A DNA stretch of 64,000 nt from Phytopythium helicoides. Taxonomy: Eukaryota; Oomycota; Peronosporomycetes; Pythiales; Pythiaceae. Positions 52,427 through 64,000 of the stretch are shown piece after piece (within the stretch, counting starts at the first letter, position 1; every line of letters starts with the position of its first letter). The stretch covers positions 186,001 to 250,000 of the forward strand of contig JANFNE010000049.1 in NCBI GenBank assembly GCA_024867545.1. The letters run 5' to 3'. The position numbers were made by a program, and so were the translations under genes. The notes beneath the pieces are model-generated. The model ran no database searches and was not told the origin of the DNA. It saw only the letters and a list, made by a program, of their open reading frames with translations.

Positions 52427-52499
52427 TACGCGATGCGGGACTCGAACCCGCAACCCCCAGATTCGAAGTCTGATACGCTATCCATTGCGCCAATCGCGC
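52427..52499 (-). tRNA. tRNA-Arg (UCG), array copy 10
   Basis: Same tRNA as copy 1; T7-type unit. Confidence 0.97.
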
Positions 52500-53104
52500 C
52501 TCGAAAATATCACATTTTCCACCAATCAAAACACAACAAGAACAACCACCACCACACAAAAACAATTACAACACAATTACAAACACAACTACAACAACAA
52601 ACTACACACACGCACCACACCATCTACACCCCCTTTTGCAAATCCGACACCGACACGAACTCCCATTTTGTTTGCTTTTTATTTTTTTGTTTGGTTGTTT
52701 TTGTTCTTGTTGTCAGCTTGTCGGAGGCTTTGCGTCTGCTTTTACTTTGTCCAGTTCGAAAGTCAATTGGCTTGCCACATAACCAATCAATCAATCAATC
52801 AATTGATCTAAATAAACAAACAAACAAACAAACAAACAAAGCAAAACAACAGCAAGGGAATCCACACACAAACACATGTAATGAAATAGTATCAATACAA
52901 ACCGAGCCGAACCGAGCCGCCGCGAGCCACAAAAACAATAACAAAGCTGCTCTTTGCACCTGCACCTGCATGCTACAAGGAGCGTCAAGGCAAGAATAGC
53001 GCGAGCAAAAGAAGCTGGTCGCGCGAGGCAAGCAGCATAGGGAGAGACAAGTTCACTCGATGGCCACTGTGGAGGTGGAGACAGAGCGACCGAGTGAAGA
53101 AGAG

Positions 53105-53177
53105 TACGCGATGCGGGACTCGAACCCGCAACCCCCAGATTCGAAGTCTGATACGCTATCCATTGCGCCAATCGCGC
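53105..53177 (-). tRNA. tRNA-Arg (UCG), array copy 11
   Basis: Same tRNA as copy 1; T7-type unit. Confidence 0.97.
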
Positions 53178-53782
53178 CTCGAAAATATCACATTTTCCAC
53201 CAATCAAAACACAACAAGAACAACCACCACCACACAAAAACAATTACAACACAATTACAAACACAACTACAACAACAAACTACACACACGCACCACACCA
53301 TCTACACCCCCTTTTGCAAATCCGACACCGACACGAACTCCCATTTTGTTTGCTTTTTATTTTTTTGTTTGGTTGTTTTTGTTCTTGTTGTCAGCTTGTC
53401 GGAGGCTTTGCGTCTGCTTTTACTTTGTCCAGTTCGAAAGTCAATTGGCTTGCCACATAACCAATCAATCAATCAATCAATTGATCTAAATAAACAAACA
53501 AACAAACAAACAAACAAAGCAAAACAACAGCAAGGGAATCCACACACAAACACATGTAATGAAATAGTATCAATACAAACCGAGCCGAACCGAGCCGCCG
53601 CGAGCCACAAAAACAATAACAAAGCTGCTCTTTGCACCTGCACCTGCATGCTACAAGGAGCGTCAAGGCAAGAATAGCGCGAGCAAAAGAAGCTGGTCGC
53701 GCGAGGCAAGCAGCATAGGGAGAGACAAGTTCACTCGATGGCCACTGTGGAGGTGGAGACAGAGCGACCGAGTGAAGAAGAG

Positions 53783-53855
53783 TACGCGATGCGGGACTCG
53801 AACCCGCAACCCCCAGATTCGAAGTCTGATACGCTATCCATTGCGCCAATCGCGC
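53783..53855 (-). tRNA. tRNA-Arg (UCG), array copy 12
   Basis: Same tRNA as copy 1; T7-type unit. Confidence 0.97.
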
Positions 53856-54460
53856 CTCGAAAATATCACATTTTCCACCAATCAAAACACAACAAGAACA
53901 ACCACCACCACACAAAAACAATTACAACACAATTACAAACACAACTACAACAACAAACTACACACACGCACCACACCATCTACACCCCCTTTTGCAAATC
54001 CGACACCGACACGAACTCCCATTTTGTTTGCTTTTTATTTTTTTGTTTGGTTGTTTTTGTTCTTGTTGTCAGCTTGTCGGAGGCTTTGCGTCTGCTTTTA
54101 CTTTGTCCAGTTCGAAAGTCAATTGGCTTGCCACATAACCAATCAATCAATCAATCAATTGATCTAAATAAACAAACAAACAAACAAACAAACAAAGCAA
54201 AACAACAGCAAGGGAATCCACACACAAACACATGTAATGAAATAGTATCAATACAAACCGAGCCGAACCGAGCCGCCGCGAGCCACAAAAACAATAACAA
54301 AGCTGCTCTTTGCACCTGCACCTGCATGCTACAAGGAGCGTCAAGGCAAGAATAGCGCGAGCAAAAGAAGCTGGTCGCGCGAGGCAAGCAGCATAGGGAG
54401 AGACAAGTTCACTCGATGGCCACTGTGGAGGTGGAGACAGAGCGACCGAGTGAAGAAGAG

Positions 54461-54533
54461 TACGCGATGCGGGACTCGAACCCGCAACCCCCAGATTCGA
54501 AGTCTGATACGCTATCCATTGCGCCAATCGCGC
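54461..54533 (-). tRNA. tRNA-Arg (UCG), array copy 13
   Basis: Same tRNA as copy 1; the only unit with the longest T-run (T9). Confidence 0.97.
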
Positions 54534-55140
54534 CTCGAAAATATCACATTTTCCACCAATCAAAACACAACAAGAACAACCACCACCACACAAAAACAAT
54601 TACAACACAATTACAAACACAACTACAACAACAAACTACACACACGCACCACACCATCTACACCCCCTTTTGCAAATCCGACACCGACACGAACTCCCAT
54701 TTTGTTTGCTTTTTATTTTTTTTTGTTTGGTTGTTTTTGTTCTTGTTGTCAGCTTGTCGGAGGCTTTGCGTCTGCTTTTACTTTGTCCAGTTCGAAAGTC
54801 AATTGGCTTGCCACATAACCAATCAATCAATCAATCAATTGATCTAAATAAACAAACAAACAAACAAACAAACAAAGCAAAACAACAGCAAGGGAATCCA
54901 CACACAAACACATGTAATGAAATAGTATCAATACAAACCGAGCCGAACCGAGCCGCCGCGAGCCACAAAAACAATAACAAAGCTGCTCTTTGCACCTGCA
55001 CCTGCATGCTACAAGGAGCGTCAAGGCAAGAATAGCGCGAGCAAAAGAAGCTGGTCGCGCGAGGCAAGCAGCATAGGGAGAGACAAGTTCACTCGATGGC
55101 CACTGTGGAGGTGGAGACAGAGCGACCGAGTGAAGAAGAG

Positions 55141-55213
55141 TACGCGATGCGGGACTCGAACCCGCAACCCCCAGATTCGAAGTCTGATACGCTATCCATT
55201 GCGCCAATCGCGC
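55141..55213 (-). tRNA. tRNA-Arg (UCG), array copy 14
   Basis: Same tRNA as copy 1. Confidence 0.97.
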
Positions 55214-55818
55214 CTCGAAAATATCACATTTTCCACCAATCAAAACACAACAAGAACAACCACCACCACACAAAAACAATTACAACACAATTACAAACAC
55301 AACTACAACAACAAACTACACACACGCACCACACCATCTACACCCCCTTTTGCAAATCCGACACCGACACGAACTCCCATTTTGTTTGCTTTTTATTTTT
55401 TTGTTTGGTTGTTTTTGTTCTTGTTGTCAGCTTGTCGGAGGCTTTGCGTCTGCTTTTACTTTGTCCAGTTCGAAAGTCAATTGGCTTGCCACATAACCAA
55501 TCAATCAATCAATCAATTGATCTAAACAAACAAACAAACAAACAAACAAACAAAGCAAAACAACAGCAAGGGAATCCACACACAAACACATGTAATGAAA
55601 TAGTATCAATACAAACCGAGCCGAACCGAGCCGCCGCGAGCCACAAAAACAATAACAAAGCTGCTCTTTGCACCTGCACCTGCATGCTACAAGGAGCGTC
55701 AAGGCAAGAATAGCGCGAGCAAAAGAAGCTGGTCGCGCGAGGCAAGCAGCATAGGGAGAGACAAGTTCACTCGATGGCCACTGTGGAGGTGGAGACAGAG
55801 CGACCGAGTGAAGAAGAG

Positions 55819-55891
55819 TACGCGATGCGGGACTCGAACCCGCAACCCCCAGATTCGAAGTCTGATACGCTATCCATTGCGCCAATCGCGC
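55819..55891 (-). tRNA. tRNA-Arg (UCG), array copy 15
   Basis: Same tRNA as copy 1. Confidence 0.97.
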
Positions 55892-56496
55892 CTCGAAAAT
55901 ATCACATTTTCCACCAATCAAAACACAACAAGAACAACCACCACCACACAAAAACAATTACAACACAATTACAAACACAACTACAACAACAAACTACACA
56001 CACGCACCACACCATCTACACCCCCTTTTGCAAATCCGACACCGACACGAACTCCCATTTTGTTTGCTTTTTATTTTTTTGTTTGGTTGTTTTTGTTCTT
56101 GTTGTCAGCTTGTCGGAGGCTTTGCGTCTGCTTTTACTTTGTCCAGTTCGAAAGTCAATTGGCTTGCCACATAACCAATCAATCAATCAATCAATTGATC
56201 TAAATAAACAAACAAACAAACAAACAAACAAAGCAAAACAACAGCAAGGGAATCCACACACAAACACATGTAATGAAATAGTATCAATACAAACCGAGCC
56301 GAACCGAGCCGCCGCGAGCCACAAAAACAATAACAAAGCTGCTCTTTGCACCTGCACCTGCATGCTACAAGGAGCGTCAAGGCAAGAATAGCGCGAGCAA
56401 AAGAAGCTGGTCGCGCGAGGCAAGCAGCATAGGGAGAGACAAGTTCACTCGATGGCCACTGTGGAGGTGGAGACAGAGCGACCGAGTGAAGAAGAG

Positions 56497-56569
56497 TACG
56501 CGATGCGGGACTCGAACCCGCAACCCCCAGATTCGAAGTCTGATACGCTATCCATTGCGCCAATCGCGC
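56497..56569 (-). tRNA. tRNA-Arg (UCG), array copy 16
   Basis: Same tRNA as copy 1. Confidence 0.97.
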
Positions 56570-57174
56570 CTCGAAAATATCACATTTTCCACCAATCAAA
56601 ACACAACAAGAACAACCACCACCACACAAAAACAATTACAACACAATTACAAACACAACTACAACAACAAACTACACACACGCACCACACCATCTACACC
56701 CCCTTTTGCAAATCCGACACCGACACGAACTCCCATTTTGTTTGCTTTTTATTTTTTTGTTTGGTTGTTTTTGTTCTTGTTGTCAGCTTGTCGGAGGCTT
56801 TGCGTCTGCTTTTACTTTGTCCAGTTCGAAAGTCAATTGGCTTGCCACATAACCAATCAATCAATCAATCAATTGATCTAAACAAACAAACAAACAAACA
56901 AACAAACAAAGCAAAACAACAGCAAGGGAATCCACACACAAACACATGTAATGAAATAGTATCAATACAAACCGAGCCGAACCGAGCCGCCGCGAGCCAC
57001 AAAAACAATAACAAAGCTGCTCTTTGCACCTGCACCTGCATGCTACAAGGAGCGTCAAGGCAAGAATAGCGCGAGCAAAAGAAGCTGGTCGCGCGAGGCA
57101 AGCAGCATAGGGAGAGACAAGTTCACTCGATGGCCACTGTGGAGGTGGAGACAGAGCGACCGAGTGAAGAAGAG

Positions 57175-57247
57175 TACGCGATGCGGGACTCGAACCCGCA
57201 ACCCCCAGATTCGAAGTCTGATACGCTATCCATTGCGCCAATCGCGC
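57175..57247 (-). tRNA. tRNA-Arg (UCG), array copy 17
   Basis: Same tRNA as copy 1; unit shares the TTTGTTTGTTT variant with units 1 and 20. Confidence 0.97.
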
Positions 57248-57852
57248 CTCGAAAATATCACATTTTCCACCAATCAAAACACAACAAGAACAACCACCAC
57301 CACACAAAAACAATTACAACACAATTACAAACACAACTACAACAACAAACTACACACACGCACCACACCATCTACACCCCCTTTTGCAAATCCGACACCG
57401 ACACGAACTCCCATTTTGTTTGTTTTTTATTTTTTTGTTTGGTTGTTTTTGTTCTTGTTGTCAGCTTGTCGGAGGCTTTGCGTCTGCTTTTACTTTGTCC
57501 AGTTCGAAAGTCAATTGGCTTGCCACATAACCAATCAATCAATCAATCAATTGATCTAAACAAACAAACAAACAAACAAACAAACAAAGCAAAACAACAG
57601 CAAGGGAATCCACACACAAACACATGTAATGAAATAGTATCAATACAAACCGAGCCGAACCGAGCCGCCGCGAGCCACAAAAACAATAACAAAGCTGCTC
57701 TTTGCACCTGCACCTGCATGCTACAAGGAGCGTCAAGGCAAGAATAGCGCGAGCAAAAGAAGCTGGTCGCGCGAGGCAAGCAGCATAGGGAGAGACAAGT
57801 TCACTCGATGGCCACTGTGGAGGTGGAGACAGAGCGACCGAGTGAAGAAGAG

Positions 57853-57925
57853 TACGCGATGCGGGACTCGAACCCGCAACCCCCAGATTCGAAGTCTGAT
57901 ACGCTATCCATTGCGCCAATCGCGC
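57853..57925 (-). tRNA. tRNA-Arg (UCG), array copy 18
   Basis: Same tRNA as copy 1. Confidence 0.97.
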
Positions 57926-58531
57926 CTCGAAAATATCACATTTTCCACCAATCAAAACACAACAAGAACAACCACCACCACACAAAAACAATTACAACAC
58001 AATTACAAACACAACTACAACAACAAACTACACACACGCACCACACCATCTACACCCCCTTTTGCAAATCCGACACCGACACGAACTCCCATTTTGTTTG
58101 CTTTTTATTTTTTTTGTTTGGTTGTTTTTGTTCTTGTTGTCAGCTTGTCGGAGGCTTTGCGTCTGCTTTTACTTTGTCCAGTTCGAAAGTCAATTGGCTT
58201 GCCACATAACCAATCAATCAATCAATCAATTGATCTAAATAAACAAACAAACAAACAAACAAACAAAGCAAAACAACAGCAAGGGAATCCACACACAAAC
58301 ACATGTAATGAAATAGTATCAATACAAACCGAGCCGAACCGAGCCGCCGCGAGCCACAAAAACAATAACAAAGCTGCTCTTTGCACCTGCACCTGCATGC
58401 TACAAGGAGCGTCAAGGCAAGAATAGCGCGAGCAAAAGAAGCTGGTCGCGCGAGGCAAGCAGCATAGGGAGAGACAAGTTCACTCGATGGCCACTGTGGA
58501 GGTGGAGACAGAGCGACCGAGTGAAGAAGAG

Positions 58532-58604
58532 TACGCGATGCGGGACTCGAACCCGCAACCCCCAGATTCGAAGTCTGATACGCTATCCATTGCGCCAATC
58601 GCGC
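58532..58604 (-). tRNA. tRNA-Arg (UCG), array copy 19
   Basis: Same tRNA as copy 1. Confidence 0.97.
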
Positions 58605-59210
58605 CTCGAAAATATCACATTTTCCACCAATCAAAACACAACAAGAACAACCACCACCACACAAAAACAATTACAACACAATTACAAACACAACTACAAC
58701 AACAAACTACACACACGCACCACACCATCTACACCCCCTTTTGCAAATCCGACACCGACACGAACTCCCATTTTGTTTGCTTTTTATTTTTTTTGTTTGG
58801 TTGTTTTTGTTCTTGTTGTCAGCTTGTCGGAGGCTTTGCGTCTGCTTTTACTTTGTCCAGTTCGAAAGTCAATTGGCTTGCCACATAACCAATCAATCAA
58901 TCAATCAATTGATCTAAACAAACAAACAAACAAACAAACAAACAAAGCAAAACAACAGCAAGGGAATCCACACACAAACACATGTAATGAAATAGTATCA
59001 ATACAAACCGAGCCGAACCGAGCCGCCGCGAGCCACAAAAACAATAACAAAGCTGCTCTTTGCACCTGCACCTGCATGCTACAAGGAGCGTCAAGGCAAG
59101 AATAGCGCGAGCAAAAGAAGCTGGTCGCGCGAGGCAAGCAGCATAGGGAGAGACAAGTTCACTCGATGGCCACTGTGGAGGTGGAGACAGAGCGACCGAG
59201 TGAAGAAGAG

Positions 59211-59283
59211 TACGCGATGCGGGACTCGAACCCGCAACCCCCAGATTCGAAGTCTGATACGCTATCCATTGCGCCAATCGCGC
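59211..59283 (-). tRNA. tRNA-Arg (UCG), array copy 20
   Basis: Same tRNA as copy 1; TTTGTTTGTTT variant unit. Confidence 0.97.
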
Positions 59284-59888
59284 CTCGAAAATATCACATT
59301 TTCCACCAATCAAAACACAACAAGAACAACCACCACCACACAAAAACAATTACAACACAATTACAAACACAACTACAACAACAAACTACACACACGCACC
59401 ACACCATCTACACCCCCTTTTGCAAATCCGACACCGACACGAACTCCCATTTTGTTTGTTTTTTATTTTTTTGTTTGGTTGTTTTTGTTCTTGTTGTCAG
59501 CTTGTCGGAGGCTTTGCGTCTGCTTTTACTTTGTCCAGTTCGAAAGTCAATTGGCTTGCCACATAACCAATCAATCAATCAATCAATTGATCTAAACAAA
59601 CAAACAAACAAACAAACAAACAAAGCAAAACAACAGCAAGGGAATCCACACACAAACACATGTAATGAAATAGTATCAATACAAACCGAGCCGAACCGAG
59701 CCGCCGCGAGCCACAAAAACAATAACAAAGCTGCTCTTTGCACCTGCACCTGCATGCTACAAGGAGCGTCAAGGCAAGAATAGCGCGAGCAAAAGAAGCT
59801 GGTCGCGCGAGGCAAGCAGCATAGGGAGAGACAAGTTCACTCGATGGCCACTGTGGAGGTGGAGACAGAGCGACCGAGTGAAGAAGAG

Positions 59889-59961
59889 TACGCGATGCGG
59901 GACTCGAACCCGCAACCCCCAGATTCGAAGTCTGATACGCTATCCATTGCGCCAATCGCGC
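59889..59961 (-). tRNA. tRNA-Arg (UCG), array copy 21
   Basis: Same tRNA as copy 1. Confidence 0.97.
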
Positions 59962-60556
59962 CTCGAAAATATCACATTTTCCACCAATCAAAACACAACA
60001 AGAACAACCACCACCACACAAAAACAATTACAACACAATTACAAACACAACTACAACAACAAACTACACACACGCACCACACCATCTACACCCCCTTTTG
60101 CAAATCCGACACCGACACGAACTCCCATTTTGTTTGCTTTTTATTTTTTTGTTTGGTTGTTTTTGTTCTTGTTGTCAGCTTGTCGGAGGCTTTGCGTCTG
60201 CTTTTACTTTGTCCAGTTCGAAAGTCAATTGGCTTGCCACATAACCAATCAATCAATCAATCAATTGATCTAAACAAACAAACAAACAAACAAACAAACA
60301 AAGCAAAACAACAGCAAGGGAATCCACACACAAACACATGTAATGAAATAGTATCAATACAAACCGAGCCGAACCGAGCCGCCGCGAGCCACAAAAACAA
60401 TAACAAAGCTGCTCTTTGCACCTGCACCTGCATGCTACAAGGAGCGTCAAGGCAAGAATAGCGCGAGCAAAAGAAGCTGGTCGCGCGAGGCAAGCAGCAC
60501 AAGTTCACTCGATGGCCACTGTGGAGGTGGAGACAGAGCGACCGAGTGAAGAAGAG

Positions 60557-60629
60557 TACGCGATGCGGGACTCGAACCCGCAACCCCCAGATTCGAAGTC
60601 TGATACGCTATCCATTGCGCCAATCGCGC
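60557..60629 (-). tRNA. tRNA-Arg (UCG), array copy 22
   Basis: Same tRNA as copy 1. The flank downstream of its 3' end carries the only 10-bp deletion in the array (at about 60499). Confidence 0.97.
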
Positions 60630-61235
60630 CTCGAAAATATCACATTTTCCACCAATCAAAACACAACAAGAACAACCACCACCACACAAAAACAATTACA
60701 ACACAATTACAAACACAACTACAACAACAAACTACACACACGCACCACACCATCTACACCCCCTTTTGCAAATCCGACACCGACACGAACTCCCATTTTG
60801 TTTGCTTTTTATTTTTTTTGTTTGGTTGTTTTTGTTCTTGTTGTCAGCTTGTCGGAGGCTTTGCGTCTGCTTTTACTTTGTCCAGTTCGAAAGTCAATTG
60901 GCTTGCCACATAACCAATCAATCAATCAATCAATTGATCTAAATAAACAAACAAACAAACAAACAAACAAAGCAAAACAACAGCAAGGGAATCCACACAC
61001 AAACACATGTAATGAAATAGTATCAATACAAACCGAGCCGAACCGAGCCGCCGCGAGCCACAAAAACAATAACAAAGCTGCTCTTTGCACCTGCACCTGC
61101 ATGCTACAAGGAGCGTCAAGGCAAGAATAGCGCGAGCAAAAGAAGCTGGTCGCGCGAGGCAAGCAGCATAGGGAGAGACAAGTTCACTCGATGGCCACTG
61201 TGGAGGTGGAGACAGAGCGACCGAGTGAAGAAGAG

Positions 61236-61308
61236 TACGCGATGCGGGACTCGAACCCGCAACCCCCAGATTCGAAGTCTGATACGCTATCCATTGCGCC
61301 AATCGCGC
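61236..61308 (-). tRNA. tRNA-Arg (UCG), array copy 23
   Basis: Same tRNA as copy 1. Confidence 0.97.
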
Positions 61309-61914
61309 CTCGAAAATATCACATTTTCCACCAATCAAAACACAACAAGAACAACCACCACCACACAAAAACAATTACAACACAATTACAAACACAACTA
61401 CAACAACAAACTACACACACGCACCACACCATCTACACCCCCTTTTGCAAATCCGACACCGACACGAACTCCCATTTTGTTTGCTTTTTATTTTTTTTGT
61501 TTGGTTGTTTTTGTTCTTGTTGTCAGCTTGTCGGAGGCTTTGCGTCTGCTTTTACTTTGTCCAGTTCGAAAGTCAATTGGCTTGCCACATAACCAATCAA
61601 TCAATCAATCAATTGATCTAAATAAACAAACAAACAAACAAACAAACAAAGCAAAACAACAGCAAGGGAATCCACACACAAACACATGTAATGAAATAGT
61701 ATCAATACAAACCGAGCCGAACCGAGCCGCCGCGAGCCACAAAAACAATAACAAAGCTGCTCTTTGCACCTGCACCTGCATGCTACAAGGAGCGTCAAGG
61801 CAAGAATAGCGCGAGCAAAAGAAGCTGGTCGCGCGAGGCAAGCAGCATAGGGAGAGACAAGTTCACTCGATGGCCACTGTGGAGGTGGAGACAGAGCGAC
61901 CGAGTGAAGAAGAG

Positions 61915-61987
61915 TACGCGATGCGGGACTCGAACCCGCAACCCCCAGATTCGAAGTCTGATACGCTATCCATTGCGCCAATCGCGC
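61915..61987 (-). tRNA. tRNA-Arg (UCG), array copy 24
   Basis: Same tRNA as copy 1. Confidence 0.97.
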
Positions 61988-62592
61988 CTCGAAAATATCA
62001 CATTTTCCACCAATCAAAACACAACAAGAACAACCACCACCACACAAAAACAATTACAACACAATTACAAACACAACTACAACAACAAACTACACACACG
62101 CACCACACCATCTACACCCCCTTTTGCAAATCCGACACCGACACGAACTCCCATTTTGTTTGCTTTTTATTTTTTTGTTTGGTTGTTTTTGTTCTTGTTG
62201 TCAGCTTGTCGGAGGCTTTGCGTCTGCTTTTACTTTGTCCAGTTCGAAAGTCAATTGGCTTGCCACATAACCAATCAATCAATCAATCAATTGATCTAAA
62301 TAAACAAACAAACAAACAAACAAACAAAGCAAAACAACAGCAAGGGAATCCACACACAAACACATGTAATGAAATAGTATCAATACAAACCGAGCCGAAC
62401 CGAGCCGCCGCGAGCCACAAAAACAATAACAAAGCTGCTCTTTGCACCTGCACCTGCATGCTACAAGGAGCGTCAAGGCAAGAATAGCGCGAGCAAAAGA
62501 AGCTGGTCGCGCGAGGCAAGCAGCATAGGGAGAGACAAGTTCACTCGATGGCCACTGTGGAGGTGGAGACAGAGCGACCGAGTGAAGAAGAG

Positions 62593-62665
62593 TACGCGAT
62601 GCGGGACTCGAACCCGCAACCCCCAGATTCGAAGTCTGATACGCTATCCATTGCGCCAATCGCGC
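62593..62665 (-). tRNA. tRNA-Arg (UCG), array copy 25
   Basis: Same tRNA as copy 1. Confidence 0.97.
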
Positions 62666-63270
62666 CTCGAAAATATCACATTTTCCACCAATCAAAACAC
62701 AACAAGAACAACCACCACCACACAAAAACAATTACAACACAATTACAAACACAACTACAACAACAAACTACACACACGCACCACACCATCTACACCCCCT
62801 TTTGCAAATCCGACACCGACACGAACTCCCATTTTGTTTGCTTTTTATTTTTTTGTTTGGTTGTTTTTGTTCTTGTTGTCAGCTTGTCGGAGGCTTTGCG
62901 TCTGCTTTTACTTTGTCCAGTTCGAAAGTCAATTGGCTTGCCACATAACCAATCAATCAATCAATCAATTGATCTAAATAAACAAACAAACAAACAAACA
63001 AACAAAGCAAAACAACAGCAAGGGAATCCACACACAAACACATGTAATGAAATAGTATCAATACAAACCGAGCCGAACCGAGCCGCCGCGAGCCACAAAA
63101 ACAATAACAAAGCTGCTCTTTGCACCTGCACCTGCATGCTACAAGGAGCGTCAAGGCAAGAATAGCGCGAGCAAAAGAAGCTGGTCGCGCGAGGCAAGCA
63201 GCATAGGGAGAGACAAGTTCACTCGATGGCCACTGTGGAGGTGGAGACAGAGCGACCGAGTGAAGAAGAG

Positions 63271-63343
63271 TACGCGATGCGGGACTCGAACCCGCAACCC
63301 CCAGATTCGAAGTCTGATACGCTATCCATTGCGCCAATCGCGC
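63271..63343 (-). tRNA. tRNA-Arg (UCG), array copy 26
   Basis: Same tRNA as copy 1. Confidence 0.97.
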
Positions 63344-63948
63344 CTCGAAAATATCACATTTTCCACCAATCAAAACACAACAAGAACAACCACCACCACA
63401 CAAAAACAATTACAACACAATTACAAACACAACTACAACAACAAACTACACACACGCACCACACCATCTACACCCCCTTTTGCAAATCCGACACCGACAC
63501 GAACTCCCATTTTGTTTGCTTTTTATTTTTTTTGTTTGGTTGTTTTTGTTCTTGTTGTCAGCTTGTCGGAGGCTTTGCGTCTGCTTTTACTTTGTCCAGT
63601 TCGAAAGTCAATTGGCTTGCCACATAACCAATCAATCAATCAATCAATTGATCTAAATAAACAAACAAACAAACAAACAAACAAAGCAAAACAACAGCAA
63701 GGGAATCCACACACAAACACATGTAATGAAATAGTATCAATACAAACCGAGCCGAACCGAGCCGCCGCGAGCCACAAAAACAATAACAAAGCTGCTCTTT
63801 GCACCTGCACCTGCATGCTACAAGGAGCGTCAAGGCAAGAATAGCGCGAGCAAAAGAAGCTGGTCGCGCGAGGCAAGCAGCATAGGGAGAGACAAGTTCA
63901 CTCGATGGCCACTGTGGAGGTGGAGACAGAGCGACCGAGTGAAGAAGA

Positions 63949-64000
63949 GTACGCGATGCGGGACTCGAACCCGCAACCCCCAGATTCGAAGTCTGATACG
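63949..64000 (-). tRNA. tRNA-Arg (UCG), array copy 27, cut by the window end
   Basis: The 3' 52 nt of the same tRNA (T-arm, anticodon arm and part of the D-arm); the 5' end lies outside the window. Confidence 0.95.

Larger units (their letters stand above)
46132..64000. repeat. Tandem array of ~679-bp units, each with one tRNA-Arg(UCG) gene; continues past the window
   Basis: Twenty-six whole periods plus a partial one. Measured from a fixed point (ATGGCCACTG at 46260, 46938, 47617 and so on to 63904), periods are 678-683 bp, with one of 668. Units are nearly identical. They differ in a T-run (7, 8 or 9 T), in the number of AAAC repeats, in C/T at the AAAC run start (TAAACAAAC or TAAATAAAC), and at a T/C site (TTTGTTTG[T/C]TTT). 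The unit ending before 60512 has a 10-bp deletion at AGCA|CAAG. Each unit also has (AATC)n and CA-rich microsatellites. The left boundary is at about 46132; the right is not in the window. Confidence 0.97.

Noticed and set aside
46260..63844. Repeated open frames of 130-205 codons on both strands in every array unit
   Set aside because: They lie across the tRNA gene and microsatellites, change length with T-run size and resemble no protein; they arise by chance from the repeated unit.
46132..64000. A CRISPR-like array
   Set aside because: Units are about 679 bp and nearly identical throughout, with no short repeats alternating with unique spacers.

Overview
The window looks like nuclear DNA of an oomycete (Phytophthora/Pythium type). 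Pointers are short GT-AG introns (about 54-92 nt), several with a CTAAC-like branch site; TOS1-like secreted wall proteins; an elicitin-like cysteine pattern; a tandem cluster of full-size PDR (ABCG) transporters; and two flagellar genes (DRC8-like and MOK/LF4-like), which imply a zoospore-forming organism. The genus cannot be fixed from sequence alone.

Layout. 1-5.5 kb: a LicD-like gene cut by the window edge, an amino-acid permease (minus strand), an inverted pseudogene of an NTF2/SnoaL-like protein and its intact copy. 5.5-9.1 kb: an intact TOS1-like secreted protein and a thaumatin-TOS1 fusion broken by several 1-nt indels. 9.3-15 kb: a TPR protein, a DRC8/EFCAB2-like EF-hand protein, a DUS2-like tRNA-dihydrouridine synthase, and a MOK/LF4-type kinase divergent from DUS2. 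15-18 kb: a probably myristoylated alpha/beta hydrolase that seems to run on into a RanBP2 zinc finger, and an elicitin-like secreted protein. 18.6-24.9 kb: three Bax-inhibitor-1 paralogues with the same five-exon structure, with an unrecognised helical protein between the second and third. 25.7-26.1 kb: ribosomal protein eL42. 26.6-40.9 kb: three PDR transporters; two are almost identical and the third is a mosaic. 41.4-43.4 kb: an intact, intronless Fanzor-type (TnpB-related) RNA-guided nuclease gene. 43.7-44.9 kb: an ankyrin protein. About 45.4-45.9 kb: a decayed fragment resembling element-associated ORFs.

46.1 kb to the window end: a tandem array of about 679-bp units. Each unit carries one minus-strand tRNA-Arg(UCG) gene (26 complete, the 27th cut by the edge), and the array continues beyond the window.

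The most notable items are the Fanzor gene, whose RuvC-II position has glycine with a candidate replacement glutamate 37 residues later, and the tRNA-Arg array, whose genes have good internal promoters but no T-run close to their 3' ends. Many otherwise conserved genes here are interrupted by single-nucleotide indels that look more like consensus sequence errors than gene death; this affects how broken genes should be read. Exon coordinates were worked out by hand from reading frames, splice consensus and family resemblance. No database search was run.
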